Assembly: GCF_014647515.1 (NCBI RefSeq)
Contig: NZ_BMPI01000010.1
Location: 141,224 to 205,223 of the forward strand
Direction: 5' to 3'
From: Dactylosporangium sucinum
GTDB taxonomy: Bacteria; Actinomycetota; Actinomycetes; Mycobacteriales; Micromonosporaceae
Length of the DNA: 64,000 nucleotides
In this document: piece by piece, positions 1-8,945 of the stretch
How the letters are laid out: the number at the start of each line of letters is the position of its first letter
Numbering within the stretch: the first letter of the stretch is position 1
Program-made: the position numbers and the translations under genes
The notes under the pieces: model-generated
What the model was told of the DNA's origin: nothing
What the model saw: only the letters and a program-made list of their open reading frames with translations
Database searches by the model: none

Positions 1-94
1 GAGCGGCCCGGTGTGAAACCGGTCCGGCCGCCGCGCCCTGATCGGCGCGTGCTCTCGGCGTCGCCCGTCTCCCGCGAGGATTCTTCGCTCCGGT

Positions 95-1435
95 TCACCG
101 GCCCCGTCGCGGGGCGCTGCCTGGGCCGGGCGGTGGGGGCGGTGACGTGGGCGGTGGTGTGGCACGGCCGGGTCCGGGAGGTGTCGGAAACGCCTGCCGC
201 ACCTGATGCTGCGGCGGTGGTGCCGGGAGGGGGCCAGCTTCCAGCAGCGCGCGCTTGGCCTCGAACGACCCGGCGGCGGCGAACCGTCGCCAGACTTGCT
301 CGGCGGGTTCCGGTGGCATCTGCGCCTGCTGCAGCGTCGCGGCGAGCTGACGCACCAGCGGGTTATCGGCGCGCCGCACGAAGCTGTCGAGCACCCGGTT
401 GAGATCTGGATCGGACGTCGTTCCCGTGCCGACCCAGGCCCGGACCTGGTCCGTGAACCGCTGCTGGCTGGCCAGCAGGTCACGCGTCCACGGCTGTCCT
501 GCGTCTCGGCGGGCAGCCGCGTCGACTGCGGCGTCGTGCACGGCGAGCAGCCCTGCGGCCTTGACCGCCTCCCGGATGACCGGATCCGAGAAGGCCGGGT
601 CGACCATGATCGGGTTGAACCCGCCGAGGGTGTCCGGGTCGTCTCGCTGACCGATCTGGTGTGGGCCGGTTGCGATGATGCGTCGCGGGGTGTCCAGCGG
701 GCCGTGCAGCGTGTCCTCCAGGACACTGATCGCTTCCTTGCTGGCGAAGGTCAGCGCCGGGTCGTCTGGCAGCGTCATCAACAGATCACCGTGGGGAACC
801 TCGTCCGGACCACGATGCATGACGTAGCCGTGCTTGCTGCCCGGGTGGGGATCACCGGGGAGTTGGCTGAGAAACGCATACCTTCCGGTGAACGCGGTCG
901 CTGGGTACGCGGCACTGAGCAGTTCTTGGACTGTGCCCTTGAGGCTGCTGTCGACCAGGGTGACGGTGCTGCCGGGGAGTCCGATGGGGATTCCGGCCTG
1001 GCGCAGGTATCGGGTCAGGTGCCGGTAGGAGCCCGTGACGTCTGCCGGGTCCACGCGACCGCGGGCCCCGCGGAACCCGTCGATCTGTGAATAGGACCCG
1101 CCGGTATTGACCTCGAGGTCCTGCAGTGCGGCTTCGACCACCACCCGGGACAGCACGACGACGTGGCAGGACCGGCTGAAGAACACCGGATCGAGCGCTT
1201 GGGCGGCGATCGCGTAGCCGTGGCCGTCACGGCCAAGGAACGCCACGCGCCGCCCTTGGGCGGCATCGGCGCGCAGGTCTGGCAGCATCTGCGCGGCCAC
1301 CGACACGAAGAACGGTGCGTGATGGCGGCGGAAGACGTCGTACGCCGTCTCGACGGCCCGCCGGCCTGCCGCGTCGAGGCGGTAACCTGCGGCGAGGTCG
1401 GTGATGCGGCGATACGGTTGCTCCGACTCGTTCAC
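95..1435 (-). CDS. conserved hypothetical protein, possibly HAD-like
   Basis: A 446-residue soluble protein whose function I do not recognise with certainty. Near residue 69 it has FLGRDGHGY, which resembles the RDG segment of HAD-like proteins associated with sugar or nucleotide metabolism, followed by a long alpha/beta region with LVDSSLKGT near residue 164. The last 50 residues are an extreme Pro/Gly/Arg tail, probably disordered. The start codon overlaps the stop of the nucleoside hydrolase gene upstream by 4 bases (ATGA), so the two are translationally coupled and probably act in one pathway. The HAD assignment rests on one short motif and is weak; no catalytic Asp pair could be confirmed by eye. 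Confidence 0.6.
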   Translation of the reverse strand: MNESEQPYRRITDLAAGYRLDAAGRRAVETAYDVFRRHHAPFFVSVAAQMLPDLRADAAQGRRVAFLGRDGHGYAIAAQALDPVFFSRSCHVVVLSRVVVEAALQDLEVNTGGSYSQIDGFRGARGRVDPADVTGSYRHLTRYLRQAGIPIGLPGSTVTLVDSSLKGTVQELLSAAYPATAFTGRYAFLSQLPGDPHPGSKHGYVMHRGPDEVPHGDLLMTLPDDPALTFASKEAISVLEDTLHGPLDTPRRIIATGPHQIGQRDDPDTLGGFNPIMVDPAFSDPVIREAVKAAGLLAVHDAAVDAAARRDAGQPWTRDLLASQQRFTDQVRAWVGTGTTSDPDLNRVLDSFVRRADNPLVRQLAATLQQAQMPPEPAEQVWRRFAAAGSFEAKRALLEAGPLPAPPPQHQVRQAFPTPPGPGRATPPPTSPPPPPGPGSAPRRGR

Positions 1436-2481
1436 GACAGCCGGCGGTTCGAAGCGTCAAGCGCCGAAGTCAGCCACGTCATGAATGGCGCATACCGTGC
1501 GGACACGCTCAACCACAGCGGCACGCCATCGTCGGACGCCATCATCCGACCGATCTCGTCCAGGGTGACCGCGACCTTGTCGGACTCCACGAAGGGCAAC
1601 TCAAGAGCGGCGGACAGCGTCAGCGCGTCGTGCTGCATCGTGTGCGGGTAGAACCGTTCGAACCAGCGGTCGAGGTGCGCAACTGCCAGCCTTGCCCACG
1701 CCGTGTCCGACGCCGTCAACGTCTGATAGAGCGGACTCTGCACGGTCAGCTCCGTCTCGGGCGTGAAGGTCACGTCCGAGGTGACCCACTCCGCCGCTGG
1801 CAGCAGCCCCGCGTCGACCGCTTGGAGCACGGTGCGCGCCGCATCGACGTCGAGGCGGACGTTGTGCTCCGCACGGGTCGGGTCGCGGTAGGCCAACGCC
1901 CCACCCATCTGCGTGACATGCAGTCGGCGGGCCACCTGCGGTGCTTCCCGGATCACGGTGGCGAGGTTGGTCATCGGGCCCAGCCCCACCCAGCGCACCG
2001 GGCCGGGCGCAGCCGCGCACACCGCGGCCGCGGCCGCCACGACATCACCAGGCTGCGCACCGACCGCGGCGGGCATGAGCCCGTCGACGCAGAAGTAGCG
2101 CGTGTCACCGAGGGATGCGCCAGCGACCACCGACACATCGGCTCGACCACAGGCGTCGAGCAGCACCCGGGCGAAACGGCTGCGCTGCCCAGACCCGAAC
2201 GTCGGCCCGGTCTCGTCGCTTGTTACGACCAACGCCAACTCGGCAACCTCGCCGGCGGCGGCCATCAGGGCCAACGCATCGTCGGGATCACCGCCAACAT
2301 CCGTGTCGATGATCATGGGTACCCGACGGAGGTCCACCGGCCATTGCCCGTCCTGCCGCATCTTGGTGCTCAACGCGCCCAAGCCGGTGCCGCGCAACAG
2401 CTCCCCCGCTTCGACCAGCGCCTGCCAGTCCTGACGTACCTGCTCGGCACCCAATGCCCTTGCCGCGGGCGAGTCTGCCAT
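1432..2481 (-). CDS. nucleoside hydrolase (IUNH family)
   Basis: Predicted N-ribohydrolase that cleaves the glycosidic bond of ribonucleosides to base and ribose in the cytoplasm. The family hallmark IIDTDVGGDPDDALAL, the calcium-binding Asp cluster, lies about 60 residues from the N terminus. WVGLGPMTNLATV and a later HDALTL segment also match IUNH features. About 349 residues is slightly longer than typical (~310) because of an N-terminal extension. The start at 2481 is preferred over the upstream one at 2514 because a GAAGGGGG ribosome-binding site precedes it. It is the first gene of a two-gene minus-strand unit, overlapping the HAD-like gene by 4 bases. The family call is secure; substrate preference cannot be read from sequence. 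Confidence 0.88.
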   Translation of the reverse strand: MADSPAARALGAEQVRQDWQALVEAGELLRGTGLGALSTKMRQDGQWPVDLRRVPMIIDTDVGGDPDDALALMAAAGEVAELALVVTSDETGPTFGSGQRSRFARVLLDACGRADVSVVAGASLGDTRYFCVDGLMPAAVGAQPGDVVAAAAAVCAAAPGPVRWVGLGPMTNLATVIREAPQVARRLHVTQMGGALAYRDPTRAEHNVRLDVDAARTVLQAVDAGLLPAAEWVTSDVTFTPETELTVQSPLYQTLTASDTAWARLAVAHLDRWFERFYPHTMQHDALTLSAALELPFVESDKVAVTLDEIGRMMASDDGVPLWLSVSARYAPFMTWLTSALDASNRRLS

Positions 2482-2879
2482 GCACGCCCCCTTCCCGGTG
2501 CTCAGCCTAGCCACGACCCGCTACCAGCTCTCTGACCAGGCGTGCAACGCCACCCTCGTTCCTTGAGGTCGTGGGTCCCGCTGCCGCCCATGTGCTGAGG
2601 ATCTGCCTGCTCCTGACGGACCGGTCGCGCACCAGGCCGAGCGGGCTCCCTCGCGCCGCCGCCAGCGAGCACGAGGGCGTCGGGAAGTCGCAGCGGGCGG
2701 TATGGCGTTGGGCCGCGCCCGCCCGACCGGCGTCGGCTGATCGGGGTGCCCCGCCGACCTGGCCAGCGGTCAGCGAACCGCACACGTACCGTTCGGCTGC
2801 TCGCCGTAGACGACATGAAACCGCGTCCGGGCCAAGGTGGCCCGGACGCGGCGTCGCCGCTGGGAGCTGACGGGCTGGA
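2482..2879. other. intergenic region with terminator hairpin
   Basis: About 400 bases without a convincing gene between two minus-strand transcription units. It would hold the promoter of the nucleoside hydrolase unit near its left end. The only clear structure is the terminator hairpin at 2821-2851 serving the alpha/beta hydrolase gene. Overlapping ORFs here lack any recognisable protein features. Confidence 0.6.
2821..2851 (-). terminator. strong stem-loop after alpha/beta hydrolase gene
   Basis: Perfect 13-bp inverted repeat CCGCGTCCGGGCC / GGCCCGGACGCGG with a 5-base AAGGT loop, about 28 bases past the stop codon at 2880 of the minus-strand hydrolase gene. There is no U-tract, which is common for actinomycete terminators. 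Confidence 0.75.
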
Positions 2880-3839
2880 CTACAGCGTGGACAGGATCTG
2901 CGCGAGTCGCGGTGCCGACGAGTACAGCGGGCCCAGGTGGCTTCCGGTGACGGTTCTGACGTCGGTCGGGTTGCTGGGCGTGGCGGTGTTCGCTTCCTGG
3001 ATCATCCGGTTCGACAGTGCAGGCGGGATCGCGTTGTCCTGCGAGAAGCGGATATAGGTGCGGGGAACACAGCCCCAGGTGCTGATCGCGGGTCGGGCGT
3101 CGGCCCCGAGCACGGCCAGCGGCTCGTCCGAGTTCCAGGACCGCGAGTAGGCCGTGTACACCTCGTCGGGCACGTCGGCGAACGTCGCGGCCTTCGCGCC
3201 GGCGCGATAGGTCAGGTCCAGGGAGCCCCAGTTGACCCGTAGCGCGCCGACGTCCAGGGGATTGGCGACAAACAACGGGTCCAGCGGCGCCGGGCTGGTC
3301 AGCGCTTCCGGGGTCTGGGTGTAGGCGTATGCGCTCGGCAGTGCCACCGGCATGAACGCAGCGATGTACACGACTCGACGGATGGTCTGCGGAGCCGCGG
3401 CCGCGACCTTGCCGATCGTGAGTCCGCCCAGGCTGTGGCCGGCGAGGATGATCGGCCCGTGGATGCCAGCCAACTCGGTGGCGATGCTCAGGGTGTAGTT
3501 GATGTAGTCATCCAGCGTGTTGCCAGCGACCGGAGAGGGCTCCGTGGCGAGCGCGGCCAGATCCTGCGCGAGGTAGGAAGCCGGGAACTTCGCCTTGGTG
3601 CCGTGTCCCGGGAAGTCGATGGCCAGGGCACGGTGACCCCGGATGTGCAGTTCCTCGAGGAGCGGGTGGAAGTTAGAGGCGTTGCCCCAGCCACCGTGGA
3701 CGAACAGGAAGGTGCGTCGGGCCGCCGACGGGACGGCGGCGCTTGCCGCCTCGCCACCTCCCGACACAGCCAACCCGCCAGCGGCCAGCAGGCCGGCGGC
3801 TGCACCACCGCGCAACAAGGTTCTGCGATCGAAGGTCAT
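2880..3839 (-). CDS. Tat-exported alpha/beta hydrolase
   Basis: A 319-residue secreted alpha/beta-hydrolase-fold enzyme. Residues 1-35 form a twin-arginine signal: DRRTLLRGG followed by an Ala/Gly-rich hydrophobic stretch ending in ASA. The mature part has the oxyanion strand FLFVHGGWGN, the nucleophile elbow GHSLGG, and a C-terminal GSHLGPL that supplies the likely catalytic His. This resembles the salicylate-esterase/hydroxynitrile-lyase-like branch that includes MenH-like esterases. The start at 3839 is chosen because AGGAG lies 7 bases upstream and the Tat motif begins there; the frame stays open further upstream but covers a non-coding conserved element. It appears monocistronic, with a terminator at 2821-2851. 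Substrate unknown. Confidence 0.85.
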   Translation of the reverse strand: MTFDRRTLLRGGAAAGLLAAGGLAVSGGGEAASAAVPSAARRTFLFVHGGWGNASNFHPLLEELHIRGHRALAIDFPGHGTKAKFPASYLAQDLAALATEPSPVAGNTLDDYINYTLSIATELAGIHGPIILAGHSLGGLTIGKVAAAAPQTIRRVVYIAAFMPVALPSAYAYTQTPEALTSPAPLDPLFVANPLDVGALRVNWGSLDLTYRAGAKAATFADVPDEVYTAYSRSWNSDEPLAVLGADARPAISTWGCVPRTYIRFSQDNAIPPALSNRMIQEANTATPSNPTDVRTVTGSHLGPLYSSAPRLAQILSTL

Positions 3840-3935
3840 CAAGCGACTCCTACCTGGGTGGACTTGGCCGGCGGTGCCCCGCGTGGGCGCGTCCGGGGGG
3901 ATGCCAGGGGCGATGGACGATGGACGATGGACGGA

Positions 3936-4047
3936 GTTGCCGGTTCGCGTGCGGCCGAGCAAGCCAGCGGCCGTGGGCGACGCGGAGCGATGGGAAGGCA
4001 CCCTCTGCCGCCTCACCGCACCCCCGCTCCCGATGTCGCATTCCGCC
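3936..4047 (-). promoter_or_regulatory. conserved upstream element, copy A
   Basis: About 110 bases upstream of the Tat hydrolase start that align closely with 41636-41738, upstream of the multi-HTH gene. The longest shared blocks on the plus strand are GCGGCCGAGC, GACGCGGAGCGATGG, AAGGCACC and GCCTCAC. It is followed, toward the gene, by three tandem copies of CGATGGA at 3911-3931. A non-coding regulatory role (promoter, operator or leader RNA) is inferred from its position upstream of same-strand genes of unrelated function. Confidence 0.5.
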
Positions 4048-4168
4048 CGTGATCGTGACGATTGGGGATCAGTCTCGGGAGCAAAGACCGCAGCGGACAA
4101 TGCCGATTCGCGCCACGCCGTAGTCGATTCGCGCCAGGTGTTGCTCGTCCGAATCCGGAGACTCACCG

Positions 4169-4378
4169 ATGTGGGTGCCACCCATGCGGACGAACGCCGC
4201 GGCGATCCAGGCCGCTCGTCGCGCCGGTGTCGCGCCGGAGCAGATCGATGGCCCCGCTCGGCGGGTGTCGCGGGCCCGCCGGGCCGGCCGGGAACCGGAG
4301 ATGCCCGGCGGTGAACCCCGCACCTCTCCAGCACCGCCGGGGCTCACCATCGACGAGGTCGACGCGCTGCTCGCCTAG
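4169..4378 (+). CDS. small hypothetical protein
   Basis: A 69-residue ORF with no recognised family. It begins with GGAG about 8 bases before the ATG, and codon third positions are strongly G/C. The C terminus (LTIDEVDALLA) looks like an authentic helical end. Arg/Pro-rich middle. It stands alone between two minus-strand genes; another in-frame ATG five codons downstream is possible. Confidence 0.4.
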   Translation: MWVPPMRTNAAAIQAARRAGVAPEQIDGPARRVSRARRAGREPEMPGGEPRTSPAPPGLTIDEVDALLA

Positions 4379-4553
4379 GCCGACTCGCATGGTCTGCCGG
4401 TCGGCAACGCGGCGGTGGATCGAGGTCGATCTCAGGGGTCGCGGCGCTGGCCGTACAGGGTGCCTTTGGGCGGCGTCTCCGGCAGCCGGAGCATCGCCGC
4501 GCCGAGATCGGTGGCCGCGCGGACGAAGTGCTCAGCGTCGCCGCCAGAGCGGG

Positions 4554-5585
4554 TCACACGCCGATTGTCGCCAGTGCTGCGCAGAGCCGCTCAGTGTCGG
4601 CAATCGCCTGGCGGCAGTCGGCCTCGGTGATGGTCAGGCGTTGCCCGGCCCGGGCGGTGCTGGACGGCACCCGGGTCAGGTACCTGGCGTCGACGACGCC
4701 GTCGTTGTGGGTGAAGACGTGCCGGGCCGCCCACACCTGCTGCAGCCGTTGCCACACCGCCACGCCGACCGTGTCACGTAGGTCGGGGTGGCCGGCGTCG
4801 ACGAACAGGGTGGCGGTGTCGTCGAGGCGCTGGAATACGTTGCCCTTGCCCTGCACGCGCTGGGCGGCGTCGGTGACGAGCGCGAAGAATGTCGTCTTGG
4901 CCAGGGTCTCGACCACGCCGACGAGGTTCTCGATGGTGTCGACCCAGAGCCGGGTGAGGCCGCCCTGCTCGCGCAGGGCCGCAGCGGCCTCGGTCGGTAG
5001 CTGGGCCAGCGCGTCGAGCCGGGTGGTCTCGGCGGCGAGCGCGTCCCGGGCCACCACTGCGGCCGGCAGCGGGCCGCAGACCGGGCAGAAGCGGTGCTCG
5101 CCGAACACGGCGTAGCGCACCCCGCAGCCACCCGACTGGCACTGTCGGATCCGGATGAGCTGCTCCTCCTGGATGGCGGGCAGCGGCTTCGGCCGAAACG
5201 CCGGGCGGCGGGCGGTGACCGTGATGCTCAACCGGAGCCCCGCGCGGCCGCCGCTCGACGAGCGCGGCCGGCGGCGGGTGCGGCCGCCGAGCGCACGGTC
5301 GAGCAGTTGGTCGACGATCTGCTCGCCGACGTCGTCGACGGCCCGCATCGCGCGGGCGTCCTGCTGCTCGGTGCGGAAGTCGGCGCGGTCATCGTGGTGG
5401 CCGCAGTAGACGCACCACAGCTGCAGGTCGTCGGGGAGGGCGTCGTAGTCGTCGCCCTGCATGCGGAACAGTCGCCGGCACGCGGGGCACTGACGGCCGA
5501 AGAAGCCGTCCGCGTCGTTGGGCATGCTGACGCTCAGCTCGTAGGTGCTGCCGGACTGCCCGACCAACCGGGCGCCGTCGGCCAT
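4554..5585 (-). CDS. zinc-ribbon hypothetical protein
   Basis: About 343 residues, function unknown. Two cysteine clusters suggest zinc binding: an N-terminal CPACRRLF followed by WCVYCGHH, and a central CQSGGCGVRYAVFG followed by FCPVC. The C-terminal third is helical and contains WAARHVFTHNDGVVDARYL, similar in style to the RiboL-PSP/HEPN-like helical proteins in which a short His/Asn-containing motif is conserved; this comparison is only impressionistic. The start at 5585 has a G-rich ribosome-binding site 6 bases upstream; a GTG at 5615 is the alternative. It is separated from neighbours on both sides, so it is probably monocistronic. Confidence 0.65.
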   Translation of the reverse strand: MADGARLVGQSGSTYELSVSMPNDADGFFGRQCPACRRLFRMQGDDYDALPDDLQLWCVYCGHHDDRADFRTEQQDARAMRAVDDVGEQIVDQLLDRALGGRTRRRPRSSSGGRAGLRLSITVTARRPAFRPKPLPAIQEEQLIRIRQCQSGGCGVRYAVFGEHRFCPVCGPLPAAVVARDALAAETTRLDALAQLPTEAAAALREQGGLTRLWVDTIENLVGVVETLAKTTFFALVTDAAQRVQGKGNVFQRLDDTATLFVDAGHPDLRDTVGVAVWQRLQQVWAARHVFTHNDGVVDARYLTRVPSSTARAGQRLTITEADCRQAIADTERLCAALATIGV

Positions 5586-5817
5586 CCGGAACCCCCGGCC
5601 CTCGTGTCTCCACACAGCCAGTCATTGTCCCGGGATGCACCGACATTTTTTCGCCGGGTTTGCCCCCGCCAGCCGACGCACAAGATGGTGGAGTGCCGCA
5701 AAGCGGGCATCTCGTCCACCTGGTCCTGGTCCGCGGGCTGCCGGATGCTTTGTTTCTGACGGACAGCGCCTGCTCGGGGTCCTGAGCCGTCCGAGCAACC
5801 TGGTAGGGCAGGGAGGC

Positions 5818-7416
5818 TCACACCGTGCGGCGCAGGCGTTCCGTGAGGACGCTGGCCGCGCGCCCCGCGGCGACGCGGCCGTGCAGCAGGATCATCAGGT
5901 CCTCCACGGCGCACGCTGGCGGCGTGTAGTCGAGGGCGGCGGCCAGGTGCGGGTGGCGCTTCGCCCAGACGGTCAGGGAGCGGGTCAGGGCCTCCTCCAT
6001 CGCGTACGGCGGGCGCGGGGCGGCGGCGAACGCGGCCAGGAGGCGCTCCCGGTACGGCCAGTACGACCAGACCTTCGTCTCGTCCACCAGCTGGGCGACG
6101 GCCTCGTTGCGCTGGTACACCACGGCGAGCTGGATCGAGTCCACACGCCCGTCGCGGATCAGGTCGTCGATCAGCGGGTGGCGGGCGTGCGCACCGGCCA
6201 CCTCGTAGAAGGTGCTGCGGCTGCCGCCCGGCTTTGCCGCGTCGACGATGCTCTTCCAGGTCAGCGGGGCGCGCGGGGCCGACTCCACCAGACCGGCCAC
6301 CGCCAGGAAGTACATCGTCTTGGTCCGCCAATGGCTGCGCTTGGCCGAAGGGTTGCTGGACAGCCTGCGGTGCCACCGTCCGATAACGGTGTTGTCGAGT
6401 TCTGGCATGGTGATCGTCAGGCCACCTCGCCGTGAGGGGGACGTGTCGGCCGGCTGCGGCGGATCGACCATCTCCAGCACGGTGTTGACGACCCGGCCGA
6501 CAACGGCCTGGTCCGCGATCACGTCGCCGACGTCGCTGCTCGGCGGGAACACCGTGCTGAGGACCTCAGTCACCGCGGCGGACGGCTCGTCACCGGCGCG
6601 GAGCCGGTCGGTGATCGCTTCCACGGCCACCGACGCCAAGGCCCGCAGCTGCGCGTCGGCCGCGTCGTGCGGATCGGTCAACAGCAGCGGGGCGGGTGGC
6701 TCGTCCGACTCCCCCTGCAACCGCGCCAACGGCGCCGGCTTGCGGCCGAGCGGCTGCTCGACGTATGCCTCGTACCAGGTGCGACGCTGCCGCATGGCCG
6801 CGAGCACACGCTGGATGTCCGCCGCGGTGGCCTGGACGTCCAGAGGCTTGCCCGTCAGCTCGGCCCGGCTGTCGGCCCAGGCCTGCATCGGCCACACCTC
6901 CACACCGGCGGTGGCCGGGCTGCCGACCCAGATCAGGATCCTTGTAGCAAGGTCGACCAGCCACGGGTCACCACCGAGCCCGTCCCGCAACCAGCGCGGG
7001 ACCCGCGGCCGCTGGAGCGCGCCCACGGCGGACCGTCGACGGCGGTGCCCATCGACGGTGGCCGCGGTCAACCGCGACGCGACCCAGCCCTCGAGATTGG
7101 CGATGGGCATCGTCGCGTTGCGGAATACGTCGTCGATGACCGCCTCAACGTCGTCGTGGTAACGGTCCAGGCAGTCTGGTTCGAGCGCCCGAACCGACTG
7201 GCTGCAGGCGAAGTGCCCACGCCCACGCTCGACCCTGCTGGTGAGGCCGTGGAACACCACCGGCGCGACGATCTCATAGACCGCCGCCATGACCGCTCGC
7301 CGCTGCGCACCGGTCACCGCCGCGTAGTGGCTGGACAGCTGTCCGCACGTCGCAAGCCCCAACACATCAACACCCCGGCTCGCGTGTGGCGCTGCCCTGA
7401 GTTGCACGATCACCAT
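5818..7416 (-). CDS. hypothetical protein paired with XRE regulator
   Basis: A 532-residue soluble protein without a recognised family. The start at 7416 is set by GGAGG eight bases upstream; the frame is open to 7554 but that part lies over the upstream gene. The C-terminal half contains a segment (LTWKSIVDAAKPGGSRSTFYEVAG) reminiscent of the helix-turn-helix of TetR-like proteins, suggesting a DNA-binding or DNA-associated role; this is inference. Its start codon overlaps the stop region of the preceding XRE-type gene, so both are translated from one message. Confidence 0.65.
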   Translation of the reverse strand: MVIVQLRAAPHASRGVDVLGLATCGQLSSHYAAVTGAQRRAVMAAVYEIVAPVVFHGLTSRVERGRGHFACSQSVRALEPDCLDRYHDDVEAVIDDVFRNATMPIANLEGWVASRLTAATVDGHRRRRSAVGALQRPRVPRWLRDGLGGDPWLVDLATRILIWVGSPATAGVEVWPMQAWADSRAELTGKPLDVQATAADIQRVLAAMRQRRTWYEAYVEQPLGRKPAPLARLQGESDEPPAPLLLTDPHDAADAQLRALASVAVEAITDRLRAGDEPSAAVTEVLSTVFPPSSDVGDVIADQAVVGRVVNTVLEMVDPPQPADTSPSRRGGLTITMPELDNTVIGRWHRRLSSNPSAKRSHWRTKTMYFLAVAGLVESAPRAPLTWKSIVDAAKPGGSRSTFYEVAGAHARHPLIDDLIRDGRVDSIQLAVVYQRNEAVAQLVDETKVWSYWPYRERLLAAFAAAPRPPYAMEEALTRSLTVWAKRHPHLAAALDYTPPACAVEDLMILLHGRVAAGRAASVLTERLRRTV

Positions 7417-7706
7417 CGAGGCCTCCTCCGCTGCTGCCGGGGCGCCTCCAGTTGCCACCGGCGGGCCCACTCGTCTTCCTCGCCGCCGCAGGCCCGGACG
7501 AACGCGAGCGTCACGCCGAACGTCGGCAACCGCCGTCCGCTCGCCGCCGCGCACAGCACGGACCTGCCGTAGTTGACCTCCACCGCGATGTCCTCAAACG
7601 TCTTCATGCTGTTCGCCCGCAGCTCCCGCAGGCCGTTCGCGAAGTCCGCGAACGGCCTGCTCGGGTCGATGGGGGTCTCCCGCCTCCCGACCATGTGTTC
7701 GACCAC
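7410..7706 (-). CDS. XRE-type helix-turn-helix regulator
   Basis: A 98-residue DNA-binding protein made almost entirely of one helix-turn-helix domain. FANGLRELRANSMKTFEDIA, NYGRSVLCAAASGRRLPT and LAFVRACGGEEDEWARRW match the layout of actinobacterial XRE proteins common on integrative elements and plasmids. GTG start at 7706. It lies 4 bases after the stop of the small membrane-protein gene and overlaps the start of the 532-residue gene downstream, making a three-gene unit. It probably regulates its own operon. Confidence 0.78.
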   Translation of the reverse strand: MVEHMVGRRETPIDPSRPFADFANGLRELRANSMKTFEDIAVEVNYGRSVLCAAASGRRLPTFGVTLAFVRACGGEEDEWARRWQLEAPRQQRRRPRW

Positions 7707-7710
7707 CCGG

Positions 7711-8082
7711 TCAGGCGCTGGGAGCGGTCGGCCGCAGGACCAGACCGGTCACCCGGCGGGCCAGCTCGGCGGTGCACCAGGCGGCGGCGAGCACGACCGC
7801 CAGACATTCCGGAACCGGGTAGCCGAGCCGCACCACCGACACGACCAGCGCCAGCACCACGACCAGGACCGACACGACGGTCTTGGGCGCGACGTGCGGC
7901 AACGTCAGCCGGCAGCCGACCTCCACCCCACCCACGGTCGCGGCCGCGGCGACCGCGGCCGCCTGCACCGGCGGAACTCCGTCGGCGAGCAGCGCACCGG
8001 CCGCCCCAGCGGTCGCAGTCAACACCGCCAACCGCGTCCGCAGCACCAGATCAAGATAAGCATGCGACGATACACCGGACAT
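7711..8082 (-). CDS. small membrane protein, hypothetical
   Basis: About 123 residues with three to four hydrophobic stretches (around LAVLTATAGAAGALLADG, VQAAAVAAAATVGGVEVG, VVSVLVVVLALVVSVVRLG and CLAVVLAAAWCTAEL). No family recognised. Start uncertain: ATG at 8082 has GAAGGG about 12 bases upstream; ATG at 8133 or 8184 would add an arginine-rich N terminus. It is the first gene of the unit continuing into the XRE gene. Confidence 0.5.
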   Translation of the reverse strand: MSGVSSHAYLDLVLRTRLAVLTATAGAAGALLADGVPPVQAAAVAAAATVGGVEVGCRLTLPHVAPKTVVSVLVVVLALVVSVVRLGYPVPECLAVVLAAAWCTAELARRVTGLVLRPTAPSA

Positions 8083-8379
8083 CAGTTCGATGTTCCCTTC
8101 GGTCGATAGGCCGGACACGATGTGGTGCCGCATGCTGGAACCTGCCCGCGACGATTGGCGTCGTCGCGGACCCGGCATTGACACCGGACCTCATCGTGGC
8201 CTAGTCGAAACCGGTAAGCCAGAACAAGACCCCGATTATCGAGATCCACTCCGCAAATGCGAACAACGATGATCCACAAGTCCCGGACATCATCGGGGGC
8301 CTGATAGCCGGAACGCGGTCCGTCAGAGCATGGTGAAAGCCCGACGTCGCGTCTGTTAGGCCGGACACGCCTCGGCACT

Positions 8380-8411
8380 GCGGGGGCCGCTGTTGGCGCA
8401 GCGGCCCCCGC
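8380..8411. terminator. 12-bp perfect stem-loop
   Basis: GCGGGGGCCGCT / AGCGGCCCCCGC with an 8-base loop. It lies between repA and the next minus-strand unit; it could end a transcript from either direction. Confidence 0.55.
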
Positions 8412-8840
8412 GCCCAACCCGTGCAACGAGCCCGGTTCCCACCACGACCCGATCGCGTACGGGCTCGCGTCTCGCGGCCGCGGCGGAAAATGGCCCACGA
8501 CCCAGAGCTCTGCGGCAACCGGCGTGACCCAACCCTCTCCGGCATGATCGCAGGGCTGGCCGACTCGCCGGGCAATCGTGACCTGGATTGACCCGGATCG
8601 TCGAAGACTGGTCTCGTCATCGGCCGGTTCACCTGCAGTGTCGTGCTCATGCTGGGCGCTGCCGTCGTACGCCACCGGCAAGTAGCCAGCCGCCCAGGTC
8701 TGTCAGGCTCCCCAGTGGGGTCGACCGTTTCGCCTGCGGTCACATGCCACCGAAGCCATGGCCGGCCTTGGTACCCTGCGAGAACTTCCATATGGCGGCC
8801 GCAGCTGGTGTCCGTACGGGCACTGCACATGGCAGCCCTC

Positions 8841-8875
8841 GCGAGGGTCCGCGCCGACCTGGTACGGACCCTCGC
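8841..8875 (-). terminator. stem-loop after repA
   Basis: Inverted repeat GCGAGGGTCCG / CGGACCCTCGC (11 bp) with a 13-base loop, about 70 bases past the repA stop codon on the minus strand. Most likely the repA transcription terminator. Confidence 0.6.
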
Positions 8876-8945
8876 GGTCCTTGCTGATCCGTGGGGCGTT
8901 GGCCTGGCCGAACAGCCGATCGCGATGTCCGGAGGCTGGCCTGGA

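Larger units (their letters stand above)
8185..8945. other. intergenic region downstream of repA
   Basis: About 760 bases with no gene I can support. Several overlapping ORFs exist on both strands but none has family features or a ribosome-binding site. It contains hairpins at 8380-8411 and 8841-8875, and the 12-mer AGGCCGGACACG occurs twice (near 8110 and 8360). Confidence 0.5.

Noticed and set aside
3840..4334. N-terminal extension of the Tat hydrolase
   Set aside because: The Tat signal must be N-terminal, a good ribosome-binding site precedes 3839, and the extension covers the conserved non-coding element.
8201..8830. Minus-strand ORF of 209 codons after repA
   Set aside because: No family features or ribosome-binding site, competing ORFs in the other frames, and two hairpins cut through it.
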